A program made the translations under genes and the position numbers. The notes beneath the pieces were generated by a model. That model saw only the letters and a program-made list of their open reading frames with translations. It was not told the DNA's origin and did no database searches. Source: Isosphaera pallida ATCC 43644 (lineage in GTDB: Bacteria; Planctomycetota; Planctomycetia; Isosphaerales; Isosphaeraceae). From it: a stretch of DNA of 64,000 nt. How positions within the stretch are numbered: the stretch's first letter is position 1; the number at the start of each line of letters is the position of its first letter. The stretch covers positions 1,178,001 through 1,242,000 of the forward strand of contig NC_014962.1 of the NCBI RefSeq assembly GCF_000186345.1. The letters are read 5' to 3'. Of this stretch, positions 1-9,156 are shown in pieces.

Positions 1-2
1 CG

Positions 3-2096
3 GCTGACGGCGGGGCGCCGATTGTCTCGCCCGATACCTTGGTGGGCACCGACAGCCACACCACCATGATCAACGGTCTGGGCGTGTTGGGCTGGGGCGT
101 TGGTGGCATCGAGGCCGAGGCCGCCATGTTGGGCCAACCAATCTCGATGCTGGTGCCGAAGGTCGTCGGCGTTCGTCTTCATGGCCAACTGCCCCAAGGC
201 GCGACCGCCACCGACTTGGTGCTGACCGTCACCCAGCTGCTACGTCGTCACGGTGTCGTCGGCAAGTTCGTCGAGTTCTACGGTCCCGGCCTCAACCATT
301 TGCCGCTGGCCGACCGCGCCACCTTGGCCAACATGGCTCCCGAATACGGCGCGACCTGCGGCATGTTCCCCATCGACGCGGAAACCATCAATTATCTCCG
401 ATTGACCGGACGCCCCGCCGAGGTCGTGACGCTGGCGGAGGCTTACGCCAAGGCGGCGGGGTTGTTCCGCGACGACTCGACCCCCGATCCCGTTTATTCC
501 GAATACGTTGATCTTGACCTGTCCACGGTTCAACCCAGTTTGGCCGGTCCCAAGCGTCCCCAGGACCGGGTCGCTTTGAGCGAGGTCAAAAACGGGTTCC
601 TCAAGTCCATCGAACCGATGAGGCCGGCCAGCTCTCCAGCTCCGGCGACCGACCGGCTCGATCATGGGTCAGTCGTGATCGCCGCGATCACCTCCTGCAC
701 CAACACCTCCAACCCTTCGGTCATGATCGCCGCAGGCTTGCTGGCCCGCAAGGCTGTGGCCAAAGGGTTGACCCCCAAGCCCTGGGTCAAGGCGAGTCTG
801 GCCCCGGGTTCGAAAGTGGTGACAGAATACCTGCGGGATTCAGGGCTGCTGGCCGACCTGGAGGCGCTACGGTTCCACGTAGTTGGTTATGGTTGCACGA
901 CCTGCATTGGTAACTCTGGTCCGTTAGCCGAAGCGATCTCCAAGGAGATTCATGAGCGGGAATTGGTGGCCGCAGCGGTGCTGTCGGGCAACCGTAACTT
1001 CGAGGGCCGAGTCAATCCCGACGTTCGAGCCAATTACCTGGCCTCCCCGCCCTTGGTCGTGGCCTACGCCCTGGCTGGGTCGGTGGCGATCGACCTGACC
1101 ACGGAACCCCTCGGGATCGGTTCCGACGGCCAGCCGGTGTATTTGCGCGACGTGTGGCCCACCCCGGTCGAAGTTCAAGAGACGATCCACCGCTCGGTCC
1201 GGTCGGATCTGTTCCGAACCCAGTACGCCGACGTCTTCCGCGGTGATCAACGCTGGCGCGATCTGCCGGTGCCTCAAGGCGACCTTTACCAGTGGGACGA
1301 AACGTCCACCTACGTCAAACATCCTCCCTACTTTGAGGGGATGACCCTGGAACCTCCCCCCGTCGAGGACATCCGGGGGGCTCGGGTGCTGGCGGTCCTG
1401 GGCGACAGCATCACCACGGACCACATCTCGCCGGCTGGTTCGATCAAACCAACAAGTCCCGCGGGACGCTATCTCAAAGCGCGCGGCGTTGAGGTCAAGG
1501 ACTTCAATTCCTATGGAGCGCGTCGCGGCAACCACGAGGTGATGGTGCGGGGCACCTTCGCCAACATCCGCCTACGCAATAAGATGGTGTCGGTCGAAGG
1601 GGGCGTCACCCTTCACCTGCCCTCCGGCGAGGAAATGGCGATCTACGACGCCGCCGAACGTTACGCCAGCGAGGGCGTGCCGCTGGTGATCCTGGCGGGC
1701 AAGGAATACGGCAGCGGCTCGTCGCGCGACTGGGCCGCCAAGGGAACCCGGCTGTTGGGAATCAAGGCGGTGCTGGCCGAGAGCTTCGAACGCATTCATC
1801 GCTCCAACTTGGTTGGAATGGGTGTCCTGCCGTTGCAGTTCCCCGAAGGCGTCAATGTCGAGACCCTGGGACTCAATGGCCACGAGGTGTTCTCGATTGA
1901 AGGATTGGCGGAAGGGATCGCCACGGAGTTCGCCGGCGGGCGCGAGGTGCGGGTTCAGGCGATCAAGCCGGATGGTACCACCGTGAGCTTCACCGCGCGA
2001 GTTCGCATCGACACACCCCAGGAGGTTCGCTACTATCGCCACGGCGGGATCATGCCATTCGTGCTTCGGCAGCTCTTGGCCACCTCGAACGCCTGA
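3..2096 (+). CDS. acnA: Aconitate hydratase, 5'-truncated by the window edge
   Basis: This is the C-terminal ~697 residues of an aconitase A/IRP1-type enzyme (about 890-900 residues in the family). It interconverts citrate and isocitrate in the TCA cycle using a [4Fe-4S] cluster in the cytosol. The frame is open from base 3 with no start, and the visible part begins at the conserved [13 protein letters not shown] substrate-binding motif. The three cluster cysteines are present: one in [11 protein letters not shown] (codon at 696) and two in [11 protein letters not shown] (codons at 894 and 903). The C-terminal swivel domain is complete, with [26 protein letters not shown] and [14 protein letters not shown]. 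The downstream genes encode pyruvate dehydrogenase, so the segment feeds and runs the TCA cycle. I see no damage other than the window cut. Confidence 0.96.
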   Translation, partial: ADGGAPIVSPDTLVGTDSHTTMINGLGVLGWGVGGIEAEAAMLGQPISMLVPKVVGVRLHGQLPQGATATDLVLTVTQLLRRHGVVGKFVEFYGPGLNHLPLADRATLANMAPEYGATCGMFPIDAETINYLRLTGRPAEVVTLAEAYAKAAGLFRDDSTPDPVYSEYVDLDLSTVQPSLAGPKRPQDRVALSEVKNGFLKSIEPMRPASSPAPATDRLDHGSVVIAAITSCTNTSNPSVMIAAGLLARKAVAKGLTPKPWVKASLAPGSKVVTEYLRDSGLLADLEALRFHVVGYGCTTCIGNSGPLAEAISKEIHERELVAAAVLSGNRNFEGRVNPDVRANYLASPPLVVAYALAGSVAIDLTTEPLGIGSDGQPVYLRDVWPTPVEVQETIHRSVRSDLFRTQYADVFRGDQRWRDLPVPQGDLYQWDETSTYVKHPPYFEGMTLEPPPVEDIRGARVLAVLGDSITTDHISPAGSIKPTSPAGRYLKARGVEVKDFNSYGARRGNHEVMVRGTFANIRLRNKMVSVEGGVTLHLPSGEEMAIYDAAERYASEGVPLVILAGKEYGSGSSRDWAAKGTRLLGIKAVLAESFERIHRSNLVGMGVLPLQFPEGVNVETLGLNGHEVFSIEGLAEGIATEFAGGREVRVQAIKPDGTTVSFTARVRIDTPQEVRYYRHGGIMPFVLRQLLATSNA

Positions 2097-2772
2097 TCCT
2101 CTGCCGTTCCTTTTGCCCTCGGTCGCTCGCGTCCGAAGGGCCGCGGTATGGCGTGGTTCCTCTGCCCAACCAACTCGGCCAGGTCGGCGTGGTCACCGGG
2201 GAACGGGACGGCAAGGTCAAGCAAGTCCGTCGCCGCGCCGCGTCGTTCCGCAGCCCAAGCCAACCCCGGGGTGGGTGGTGCTCAGCCGTCAGACGCCGCC
2301 CGTCTCCGCCCTCTGGAGCCGTCCGCTGGTGTGGAGTAAACTCAGGATGCTTTGGGTTCGGTCGGCAAAAACCAGGGAGGACCAAGTGGTTCCCCCTGGG
2401 TCCGGCTCCTTGGCATCCTCCTCTCCAACCCCCGCAGTCTCGTTCGGTGGCGGCGTGGCGTCAGATGTTCCTGAGACCGGGATCAAGGAATCATCCCCCT
2501 CGACGTGGAACGCCGCGGCTCCAACCATGTTGGACGACCTATGCCGACGTCGGGTCGCTTGGTTGCGATCGGTTCCCGACGAATCACCTCCCACTCTCAC
2601 CCCGATTCCGACCGCGACTTCGGAGGCCACCTCCACGGGCATCGCTTCCAACCCGGCCGTTGGGGATCGGCCCGCGCTGTCGTGGTCCTCGTCGGTGGTT
2701 GATATCACCACGTTGTCCCTGGCGTCCTCGTCCTTGTCCTCGTTTCCCAGGCCGAACTCGGAGTCGAATCGC
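2097..2772. other. Long leader between aconitase and pdhA, coding status uncertain
   Basis: The pdhA frame stays open back to 2113, but the residues it would add are Ser/Pro/Arg-rich, low in complexity and unlike any E1 alpha N-terminus. Two upstream ATG codons, at 2347 and 2527, are in frame. The one at 2347 has a GGAG 10 bases upstream, so a long N-terminal extension cannot be excluded. I see no terminator, RNA gene or repeat. Confidence 0.4.
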
Positions 2773-3951
2773 ATGTCCACCGCGTCGCCCGTGGCCGTAT
2801 CCCAGTCCGAATCGTCTGCCCCCGTCGGTTCGGCCTCTTCGGAACCCCATCGGGGTGCGCCGCCTAAGCATGGTTCGGATTCCCACCACGCCAACGGATC
2901 GACCGGCTCGGGAAGTGGGCCACGGACCGCTCCACCGGTGACCCGCGATCAAGCCATCGGCTGGTATCGCACCATGCTCCAGATTCGCCGATTCGAAGAA
3001 CGTTCGGCGATGTTGTACCAGCAGTCGAAAATCAAAGGCTTTCTGCACCTTTACAGTGGTCAGGAGCCCGTCGCAGTTGGTTCGATCGGCGCGTTGCGGC
3101 CGGATGACTATGTGATCACCGCCTACCGCGACCATGGCCACGCCCTGGCGCGGGGGATGAGCGCCAAAGCCGGCATGGCCGAAATGCTGGGCAAAGTCAC
3201 CGGCTGCGCACGGGGCAAGGGAGGCTCGATGCACTTCTTCGACGCCGCCAACCGTTTCCTGGGCGGCCACGCCATCGTCGGCGGCCATGTTCCCCTGGCG
3301 CTGGGGGTGGCGTTTGCCATGAAGTATCAAGGGCTTGATCAGGTTTGCCTTTGCTTTTTCGGCGACGGGGCAATGAATCAGGGTCCGGTCCACGAAGCGT
3401 TTAACATGGCGGCGATGTGGAAGTGCCCGGTGATCTTCGTCGTGGAGAACAACCTCTACTCGATGGGCACCTCGCTCGAGCGTTCCAGCTGCTTGACCGA
3501 CCTAACGATTCGAGGCGGCACGGCCTACGGTATCCCCGGTATCAAAGTCAACGGCAACGACGTGGAGGAAGTTTACCGGGTCACCTGGGAGGCGGCCGCC
3601 CGCGCCCGCGCTGGCGAAGGACCAAGCTTTTTGGAGATCATCACCTATCGGCATCGAGGACACTCGATGTCGGACCCGGGCAAGTATCGCACGGCTGAGG
3701 AACTCGAAGAGGCGAAGCGACGCGACCCCAACGTCGCCTACGGTCTCAAACTCAAAGAGCGCGGTTGGCTCGACGACGCTCAAATCGAAGCGCTTCACGA
3801 AGAGATCAAGCAGGAGATCGACGAGGCAATCGCCTTCGCCGAAGAGTCCCCCGAGCCACCGATGGAACAACTGTACCAAGATATCACGGTGGGTCCGTAT
3901 TATCCTCAAGAATCGGATCGTCCCGTTGGCTTTCGTCCCGACCTGGCCTGA
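2773..3951 (+). CDS. pdhA: Pyruvate dehydrogenase E1 component, alpha subunit
   Basis: This is the alpha subunit of a heterotetrameric thiamine-diphosphate E1, which decarboxylates pyruvate and passes the acetyl group to the E2 lipoyl arm. The family homology starts at ITRDQ-like VTRDQAIGWYRTMLQIRRFEE. The ThDP/Mg motif runs from GDGAMNQ (about residue 197) to ENN (226-227). The loop YRHRGHSMSDPGKYRT matches the E1 alpha phosphorylation-loop region. I chose ATG 2773 because it has a GGAG 10 bases upstream and gives 392 residues, close to the family size. It leaves a roughly 55-residue Ser/Gly/Pro-rich leader before the core. Longer starts are possible and would add a strange low-complexity extension. 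The E1 beta and E2 genes follow on the same strand. A branched-chain 2-oxoacid E1 is a less likely alternative. Confidence 0.9.
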   Translation: MSTASPVAVSQSESSAPVGSASSEPHRGAPPKHGSDSHHANGSTGSGSGPRTAPPVTRDQAIGWYRTMLQIRRFEERSAMLYQQSKIKGFLHLYSGQEPVAVGSIGALRPDDYVITAYRDHGHALARGMSAKAGMAEMLGKVTGCARGKGGSMHFFDAANRFLGGHAIVGGHVPLALGVAFAMKYQGLDQVCLCFFGDGAMNQGPVHEAFNMAAMWKCPVIFVVENNLYSMGTSLERSSCLTDLTIRGGTAYGIPGIKVNGNDVEEVYRVTWEAAARARAGEGPSFLEIITYRHRGHSMSDPGKYRTAEELEEAKRRDPNVAYGLKLKERGWLDDAQIEALHEEIKQEIDEAIAFAEESPEPPMEQLYQDITVGPYYPQESDRPVGFRPDLA

Positions 3952-4125
3952 ATGATCCGATTTGTCCTTCGTGATCCAGGGTGCGTTCATGGTCATGGTT
4001 TTGCGAGCGGCACGTCCCGGCCGTTTCGATCCCGCCAAGTCCGCTCGACTTCGTACGTCCGCGATCTCTTGAATTAAGAATCAGACTCGAATCAACTCCA
4101 TTCTTGTAATTGAGGCGAATGATTC

Positions 4126-5103
4126 ATGGCCGAACTGAGTTTCCGCGAAGCCCTGCGGCACGCGATGATCGAAGAGATGGAACGCGACGACCGCGTGTTC
4201 CTCATGGGTGAGGAAGTGGCCGAGTATAACGGAGCTTATAAAGTCTCCGAAGGCATGCTCGACCGTTTCGGGCCCAAACGGGTGATCGACGCCCCTATTT
4301 CGGAGGCTGGATTCGCCGGCCTGGGCGTCGGAGCCGCTATGGTTGGACTGCGGCCGATCATCGAGTTTATGACGTTCTCCTTCAGCCTGGTGGCGATCGA
4401 CCAGATCGTGAATAACGCCGCCAACATGCGTTATATGTCGGGCGGTCAATTTTCGGTACCGATTGTGTTTCGAGGCAACGCGGGTATGGGGACTGGCATT
4501 GGGGCGACCCACTCGCACCGTCTAGAAGCCTGGTACGCCCACATTCCCGGGTTGACGGTGATTTTGCCCGCCACGCCAGCCGACGCCAAGGGATTGCTCA
4601 AATCGGCCATTCGTTCCGACGACCCGGTGGTGTTCATTGAGCATGAAACCCTCTACGGCGTCAAAGGCGACGTCCCCGACGGTGACCACATCGTGCCGAT
4701 CGGCAAGGCTGACCTCAAGCGAACCGGTGATGATCTGACCATCTTAACCTATTCGAACTCGTTGACCGTCAGCCTCAAAGCGGCGGAACAATTGGCCGAG
4801 GAGGGGATCGAGTCCGACGTGGTGGACCTGCGAACCATTCGCCCGCTCGACCTGGAGACGATCCTCAAGTCGGTTGTCAAAACCCACCGGGTCGTCATTG
4901 TCGAGGAAAACTGGCCGTACTGCGGCATCGGCGCAGGCGTAGCCGACCGGATTTATCATCAGGTGTTCGACGAGCTGGATGCGCCGATTCGTCGGGTGAC
5001 CTGCCTCGACGCGCCGATTCCCTACGCCAAAAGCATGGAAATCCCCATGATGCCCAGCGTCGAACGAGTGATTCGAGCCGCCCACGAGGTTCTCTACCGT
5101 TGA
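4126..5103 (+). CDS. pdhB: Pyruvate dehydrogenase E1 component, beta subunit
   Basis: The 325-residue product has full family length. It is the beta half of the E1 heterotetramer, supplying the glutamate that activates the ThDP aminopyrimidine and forming the channel to the E2 lipoyl arm. Recognisable segments are GEEVAEYNGAYKVSEGM near residues 28-44, APISEAGFAGLGVGAA near 56-71, and the C-terminal transketolase domain with VVDLRTIRPLD and IVEENWP. ATG 4126 gives the canonical MAELSFREALR start. It lies 174 bases after pdhA and 326 bases before the E2 gene, so the cluster is loosely spaced as in other planctomycetes. The order alpha, beta, E2 supports pyruvate dehydrogenase; substrate specificity is inferred from that order. 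Confidence 0.94.
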   Translation: MAELSFREALRHAMIEEMERDDRVFLMGEEVAEYNGAYKVSEGMLDRFGPKRVIDAPISEAGFAGLGVGAAMVGLRPIIEFMTFSFSLVAIDQIVNNAANMRYMSGGQFSVPIVFRGNAGMGTGIGATHSHRLEAWYAHIPGLTVILPATPADAKGLLKSAIRSDDPVVFIEHETLYGVKGDVPDGDHIVPIGKADLKRTGDDLTILTYSNSLTVSLKAAEQLAEEGIESDVVDLRTIRPLDLETILKSVVKTHRVVIVEENWPYCGIGAGVADRIYHQVFDELDAPIRRVTCLDAPIPYAKSMEIPMMPSVERVIRAAHEVLYR

Positions 5104-5429
5104 TCGACCAATTCGCGTTTTGATTTTCAATGGTTTCCCGCTCGAGGGTTGGTTCACTGGTTCCGCCCATCCCCTCATAAGGTTGCGTCGCACGACACGG
5201 GCGAACACCACATCTGAGCCCCTTTCCCTCCGTTCGGACCACCTTTTTCCTCTTCTCGCCCACGCCCTCGCCCTTGCGAATTCAACAACGCTAACGTTTG
5301 GGAAACCATCGTTCCTCGCCCAAAGCCTCCGCCGACCATTGCATCGCAAGGCGGATAACTCGTGTTGTACTGCTTGGGGCCGATGGAGTTCGTGGTTGGG
5401 GTTCCCTACACCACCGGGAGTGATCCGCC
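5104..5429. other. Intergenic gap, pdhB to pdhC
   Basis: These 326 bases hold no reading frame I believe. I see no hairpin with a T-tract. The only recognisable element is a GGGAG at 5416-5420, nine bases before the GTG start of the E2 gene. Confidence 0.5.
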
Positions 5430-6779
5430 GTGCCGATCGAAGTGAAAATGGCCAAGCTCAGCCCTACGATGGAGAGCGGCCAAATGGTGCGCTGGCTGGT
5501 GAAGGTCGGCGACAAGGTTCAGGAGGGCCAGACCCTCGCCGAAGTGCAGACCGACAAGGCGATCATGCCGATGGAGTCGTTCGACGAGGGAGTGGTGGCC
5601 GTCCTCGACGTGAAGGAAGGGGACGACATCCAGTTGGGCCAACGGGTGATGGTGCTGGCCACCAAAGGGGAAAGCGTCGAGGAAGTGGCCTCCAAATACG
5701 GCGGTTCCAAAGCTCCCGCCGCTCCGCCTGCCAAGTCTGAAGCGGCCTCTGCACCCGCCAACGTGGAAGCATCATCTCCACCCGCCGCCCCTGCCAAACT
5801 CGAAGCCGCCCCCGCCGGTTCTAACGGCCATTCATCGGCTGTCGCGCCCGCGACCACCGGCCATGACGCCCCTGGTCGCGCTGGGGAACGTGTCAAATCG
5901 ACTCCACTCGCCCGCAAAATCGCCGCCGCCGCTAACCTGGACCTCAGCTTGGTGCCACCGAGTGGTCCAGGTGGACGGGTCATTCGTCGCGATGTGGAGG
6001 AATTTCTAAGTCAAGGCGGAGCCACGCGGGCGCGGGGAGCCGCCCGTGTAGCGGTTCCCGGCGCTTCGTCATCCGCGGCCCTGGCCGTGCCCTCGATCGA
6101 ACGCATTCCCCTGTCGCGGATTCGGGCCACTATCGCTAAGCGGATGGGGCAGGCCAAGCGCGAAGCGCCCGACATTCACTTGGTCATCGATGTCCAGCTC
6201 GACGCCGTGCTGACCCTGCGCGAGAAGCTCAACAAACAGCTCGAAGCGGAGAAGATCAAACTGTCGGTGAACGACTTCGTGACCAAGGCGGTGGCCATGG
6301 CGCTGCGTCGTCATCCCGAAATGAACGCCCACTTCACCGAAGAGGCAATTTTGAGGCACGCGGCAGTCAATATCGGCATCGCTGTGGCGTTGGATCAAGG
6401 TTTGATCGTGCCGGTTCTCAAAAACGCCGACCAACTGGGGCTCAAAGAGATTCGCCAAGGGACCGAGGCGTTGGCGACCGCCGCCCGCACCGGCAAACTG
6501 ACGCCGGATCAACTCAGCGGCGGCACTTTCACAATCAGCAATCTTGGGATGTTTGGCATTAAGCAATTCGACGCGATCCTCAACCTTCCTGAGGTTGGCA
6601 TTTTGGCTGTCGGGGCCGCGGAAAAACGTCCGGTTATCCAGGGCAACCAACTGACGATCGGCACCCTGATGACCTTGACCCTCACCGCCGATCACCGCGC
6701 TCTCGACGGGGCCGATGCCGCCCGATTCCTTCAGACCCTCAAGGGTTTCCTGGACGACCCGGCCACGATGCTGCTCTGA
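5430..6779 (+). CDS. pdhC: Dihydrolipoamide acetyltransferase (E2) of pyruvate dehydrogenase
   Basis: The 449-residue product has the E2 layout. A single lipoyl domain spans residues 1-77, with the lipoylated lysine at about K43 in VQTDKAIMPMES (the usual DKA motif followed by an unusual IMPMES). An Ala/Pro-rich flexible linker covers about 90-150, and a peripheral subunit-binding domain near 157-195 contains TPLARKIAAA and GPGGRVIRRDVEEFL. The C-terminal acyltransferase domain ends with DHRALDGADAARFL, carrying the catalytic histidine near residue 422 and its aspartate. The start is GTG 5430, with GGGAG nine bases upstream. It swings acetyl groups from E1 to CoA. No E3 (dihydrolipoamide dehydrogenase) gene is in the window, so E3 must be encoded elsewhere. 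Confidence 0.94.
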   Translation: MPIEVKMAKLSPTMESGQMVRWLVKVGDKVQEGQTLAEVQTDKAIMPMESFDEGVVAVLDVKEGDDIQLGQRVMVLATKGESVEEVASKYGGSKAPAAPPAKSEAASAPANVEASSPPAAPAKLEAAPAGSNGHSSAVAPATTGHDAPGRAGERVKSTPLARKIAAAANLDLSLVPPSGPGGRVIRRDVEEFLSQGGATRARGAARVAVPGASSSAALAVPSIERIPLSRIRATIAKRMGQAKREAPDIHLVIDVQLDAVLTLREKLNKQLEAEKIKLSVNDFVTKAVAMALRRHPEMNAHFTEEAILRHAAVNIGIAVALDQGLIVPVLKNADQLGLKEIRQGTEALATAARTGKLTPDQLSGGTFTISNLGMFGIKQFDAILNLPEVGILAVGAAEKRPVIQGNQLTIGTLMTLTLTADHRALDGADAARFLQTLKGFLDDPATMLL

Positions 6780-6789
6780 ACCAGCGAGC

Positions 6790-6826
6790 CGGGATCGGAT
6801 CCGATCCGATCGGTTCCGATCCGATA
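6790..6826. repeat. Cluster of CGATCCGAT/ATCGGATC repeats after pdhC
   Basis: Just downstream of the pdhC stop, a 37-base stretch is built of repeated ATCGGATC and GATCCGAT words. ATCGGATC (6793-6800) can pair with GATCCGAT (about 6817-6824), and shorter internal palindromes offer alternative pairings. No T-tract follows, so it is a weak candidate for a factor-dependent stop or an mRNA 3' stabiliser. Its role is unknown. Confidence 0.5.
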
Positions 6827-6988
6827 GAATCATCGAGGACGGCGAGGCAGAGGTATCCGACACAACGATGAGTGAAAAGACTCTCGTTCCCTAACCCAAT
6901 CATAAGCGATTCGGTCCCTTGCGCTTGTCTGTTCTCACAACCTTCGTCCTCTTCAACTTCGCGTATCGCCCCTGGTCAAGGACGGCCA

Positions 6989-8884
6989 ATGAACGCCCAA
7001 ATGGACGCGCCACGCGTCGAAGGCTGGACGCGCGTTGACAACATCCATCAACCACCCGTGACCGAGACCGACCGGCTTTGGCTCGGGATTGGTTGGGGGT
7101 TCGTGGCGCTAGGGACGCTGCTGCGTTTGGATCGCTGGTTGCTGGGATTTCCGCTTTGGATCGATGAATCGCGGCTGGCCGTGAGCGTGTTCGAGCGGGA
7201 TTTGGTCGCGCTGTTGTCGGAACCATTGGCCTACAAGCAACTTGCGCCACCTGGCTTCCTCGCTTTGGAGTGGCTGGCGACCCGAGCGTTGGGCTTCAAC
7301 GAGTGGGTGTTGCGGTTGATTCCGCTGCTAGCCTCCATCGTTGCGCTGTTGCTCATGCGTGGTTTGGCGTTCCAGCTAATCGGAGGCGCGGGGGCGGCGT
7401 TGGCGGTGGGCCTGCTTTCGGTCTCCTGGTGGCCGATCCGGTTTGGATCAGAGGTGAAACCCTACGCGTTGGATTTGCTGGTCTCACTGGCTTTGCTCGC
7501 CCTGGCTGCGCGGTGGTTACTCGACCCGTCGCGTCCGCGACCGCTCTGGCTGTTGTCTGTGGTTGGGCCGCTTGGTCTTACGCTTTCCTTCCCCGCGCTG
7601 CTGACGGCAGGCGCGGTGGGACTAGTCCTCATGGCCGCGGCGCTTGGTTCGGCGTGCCTGCCTCGACGAATCTTCGTCTTGGTTGCGTTGGGCCTCTTCG
7701 CGGTCACCATCTTGGCGACCTTCGGATTCCTGCTGCCTTATTACGCTCCCGAGCCGAGCGACGCCGCCTTCTATTACGACCTGTATTGGTCCAAAGCTTT
7801 TCCGCCGTGGGATCAGCCAGCCAAGCTGCCAGGTTGGTTGCTTGAAGTTCACACCGATGAAGGTTTTCACTACCCCGTCCAATTTCCTGGCCTAGGCGGC
7901 GGTCTGACGTTCACGCTGGTCTGCGTGGGAATCCTCGCCTGGGTGGGTCGATTGGGATGGCCCCTCTGCGTTAGCCGACATTCCTCCTCCAACGCGACCG
8001 CTGGGAGCGTGCTGGTTCTTCTTCTTGGTCCCTTCGCAATGGGTCTGATCGCCGCTGGTCTCAAGCGGTATCCTTACGGCGAACATATCCGCACGATGCA
8101 ATATCTCGCGGGTCCGATCTGTTTGCTCGCGGGACTAGGATTGCGCTGCATTCTGGTCGAGGCGGAGCGGCGCGCTGGTTTGCTGCCTCGTTTCGCAAGG
8201 TGGGTGCCGACCGCCGATCATGCGAGCGTGGGCGTGTGTGGGTTGTTTGTTCTGTTCGGGCTGATCAGCCATGGGGTTGACCTGGTCCGACCGGCCCGCG
8301 TTCCCGCCGACCAACGCCGCCGCGACTTTGCCCGCTGGTTCTGGGTCGAACAGGAACGCGCGGGAGTCGTGGTTTGTCCCCACACCGATCTTGGTCTGAT
8401 CTTTCGACCCGGCCATTGGCAAACCGCCTTCACCGAAGAATATCTCTGTTATCGAATGCTTTACGCGCCCCGATTCAACCGGGGCTTGCCACCGGACTGG
8501 GAATCGCTCTCTTCGGAACGTCCTCTGCGGGTCGTCTTCTTCAATGAGAACCCCGAGGAGCGACCCGTCAGCGCGAACTGGCTAGCGGAAATGAACCATC
8601 GCTGGGATTTCCGGGGGGTTTGGGAATACGTTGTCAGTGACGACATGAAACGGCCGTTTGGGCGCGATCCCGCCCGTCACGTTTACCGGGTTTATGAGTA
8701 CGCGCCGCCTCCAGGCGTGGACCCGGCTGCGTTAGTGAACGAGCAATTCCGCTCGGACCAGAAGCTTCGAGCTCAACTCGCCGAGATGTTCCGCGAACAT
8801 CCATTCGGGCCGCCGGATTGGGTCCGTCGCCGTCTGGAGCGTGTGTTAAATCAACCGATCCCAAATCTCCGTCGTCCTTTTTGA
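6989..8884 (+). CDS. GT-C-type membrane glycosyltransferase-like protein (ArnT/PMT, family 39-like)
   Basis: This 631-residue polytopic membrane protein has about ten hydrophobic segments in its first 430 residues and a soluble C-terminal region. The first external loop holds WIDESRLAVSVFERD, matching the acidic D-E motif that GT-C enzymes use with polyprenyl-phosphate sugar donors. The following PPGFLALEWLATR and repeated hydrophobic helices are typical of the family. It probably transfers a sugar from a lipid carrier to a cell-envelope acceptor. ATG 6989 was preferred over the longer GTG 6872 because AAGGA (6978-6982) lies six bases upstream. The gene stands alone, with no sugar-biosynthesis neighbours, so donor and acceptor cannot be inferred. 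Confidence 0.72.
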   Translation: MNAQMDAPRVEGWTRVDNIHQPPVTETDRLWLGIGWGFVALGTLLRLDRWLLGFPLWIDESRLAVSVFERDLVALLSEPLAYKQLAPPGFLALEWLATRALGFNEWVLRLIPLLASIVALLLMRGLAFQLIGGAGAALAVGLLSVSWWPIRFGSEVKPYALDLLVSLALLALAARWLLDPSRPRPLWLLSVVGPLGLTLSFPALLTAGAVGLVLMAAALGSACLPRRIFVLVALGLFAVTILATFGFLLPYYAPEPSDAAFYYDLYWSKAFPPWDQPAKLPGWLLEVHTDEGFHYPVQFPGLGGGLTFTLVCVGILAWVGRLGWPLCVSRHSSSNATAGSVLVLLLGPFAMGLIAAGLKRYPYGEHIRTMQYLAGPICLLAGLGLRCILVEAERRAGLLPRFARWVPTADHASVGVCGLFVLFGLISHGVDLVRPARVPADQRRRDFARWFWVEQERAGVVVCPHTDLGLIFRPGHWQTAFTEEYLCYRMLYAPRFNRGLPPDWESLSSERPLRVVFFNENPEERPVSANWLAEMNHRWDFRGVWEYVVSDDMKRPFGRDPARHVYRVYEYAPPPGVDPAALVNEQFRSDQKLRAQLAEMFREHPFGPPDWVRRRLERVLNQPIPNLRRPF

Positions 8885-9156
8885 CTCAACACCGTCTCGA
8901 CCGATCGATCGCGAGGGATTGACATCGCACCGGGTAGTCGAGAGTGATTCGGGTTGGGCTTCGCGGATGGTTCCATTTCTGCTAAAGACTTGGGCGACGC
9001 CGACCGAAAGCGGCCCTCTGCCGAACCGGAGCGCGGGAATCGCCCGCGTGGTCGTTGGTCGAGGAAAGGCTCAAGGAATCGGCTGGGATGGTGTGGATGG
9101 GGCGATTTGGATCGAGACGGGATCGATCGGGTCGGACAAACGGAGAACCAGGGACG

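Noticed and set aside
2289-2894. 201-residue acidic frame antisense to the pdhA leader
   Set aside because: No ribosome-binding site or recognisable motif. The acidic composition is the complement effect of a Ser-rich GC-rich stretch on the other strand.
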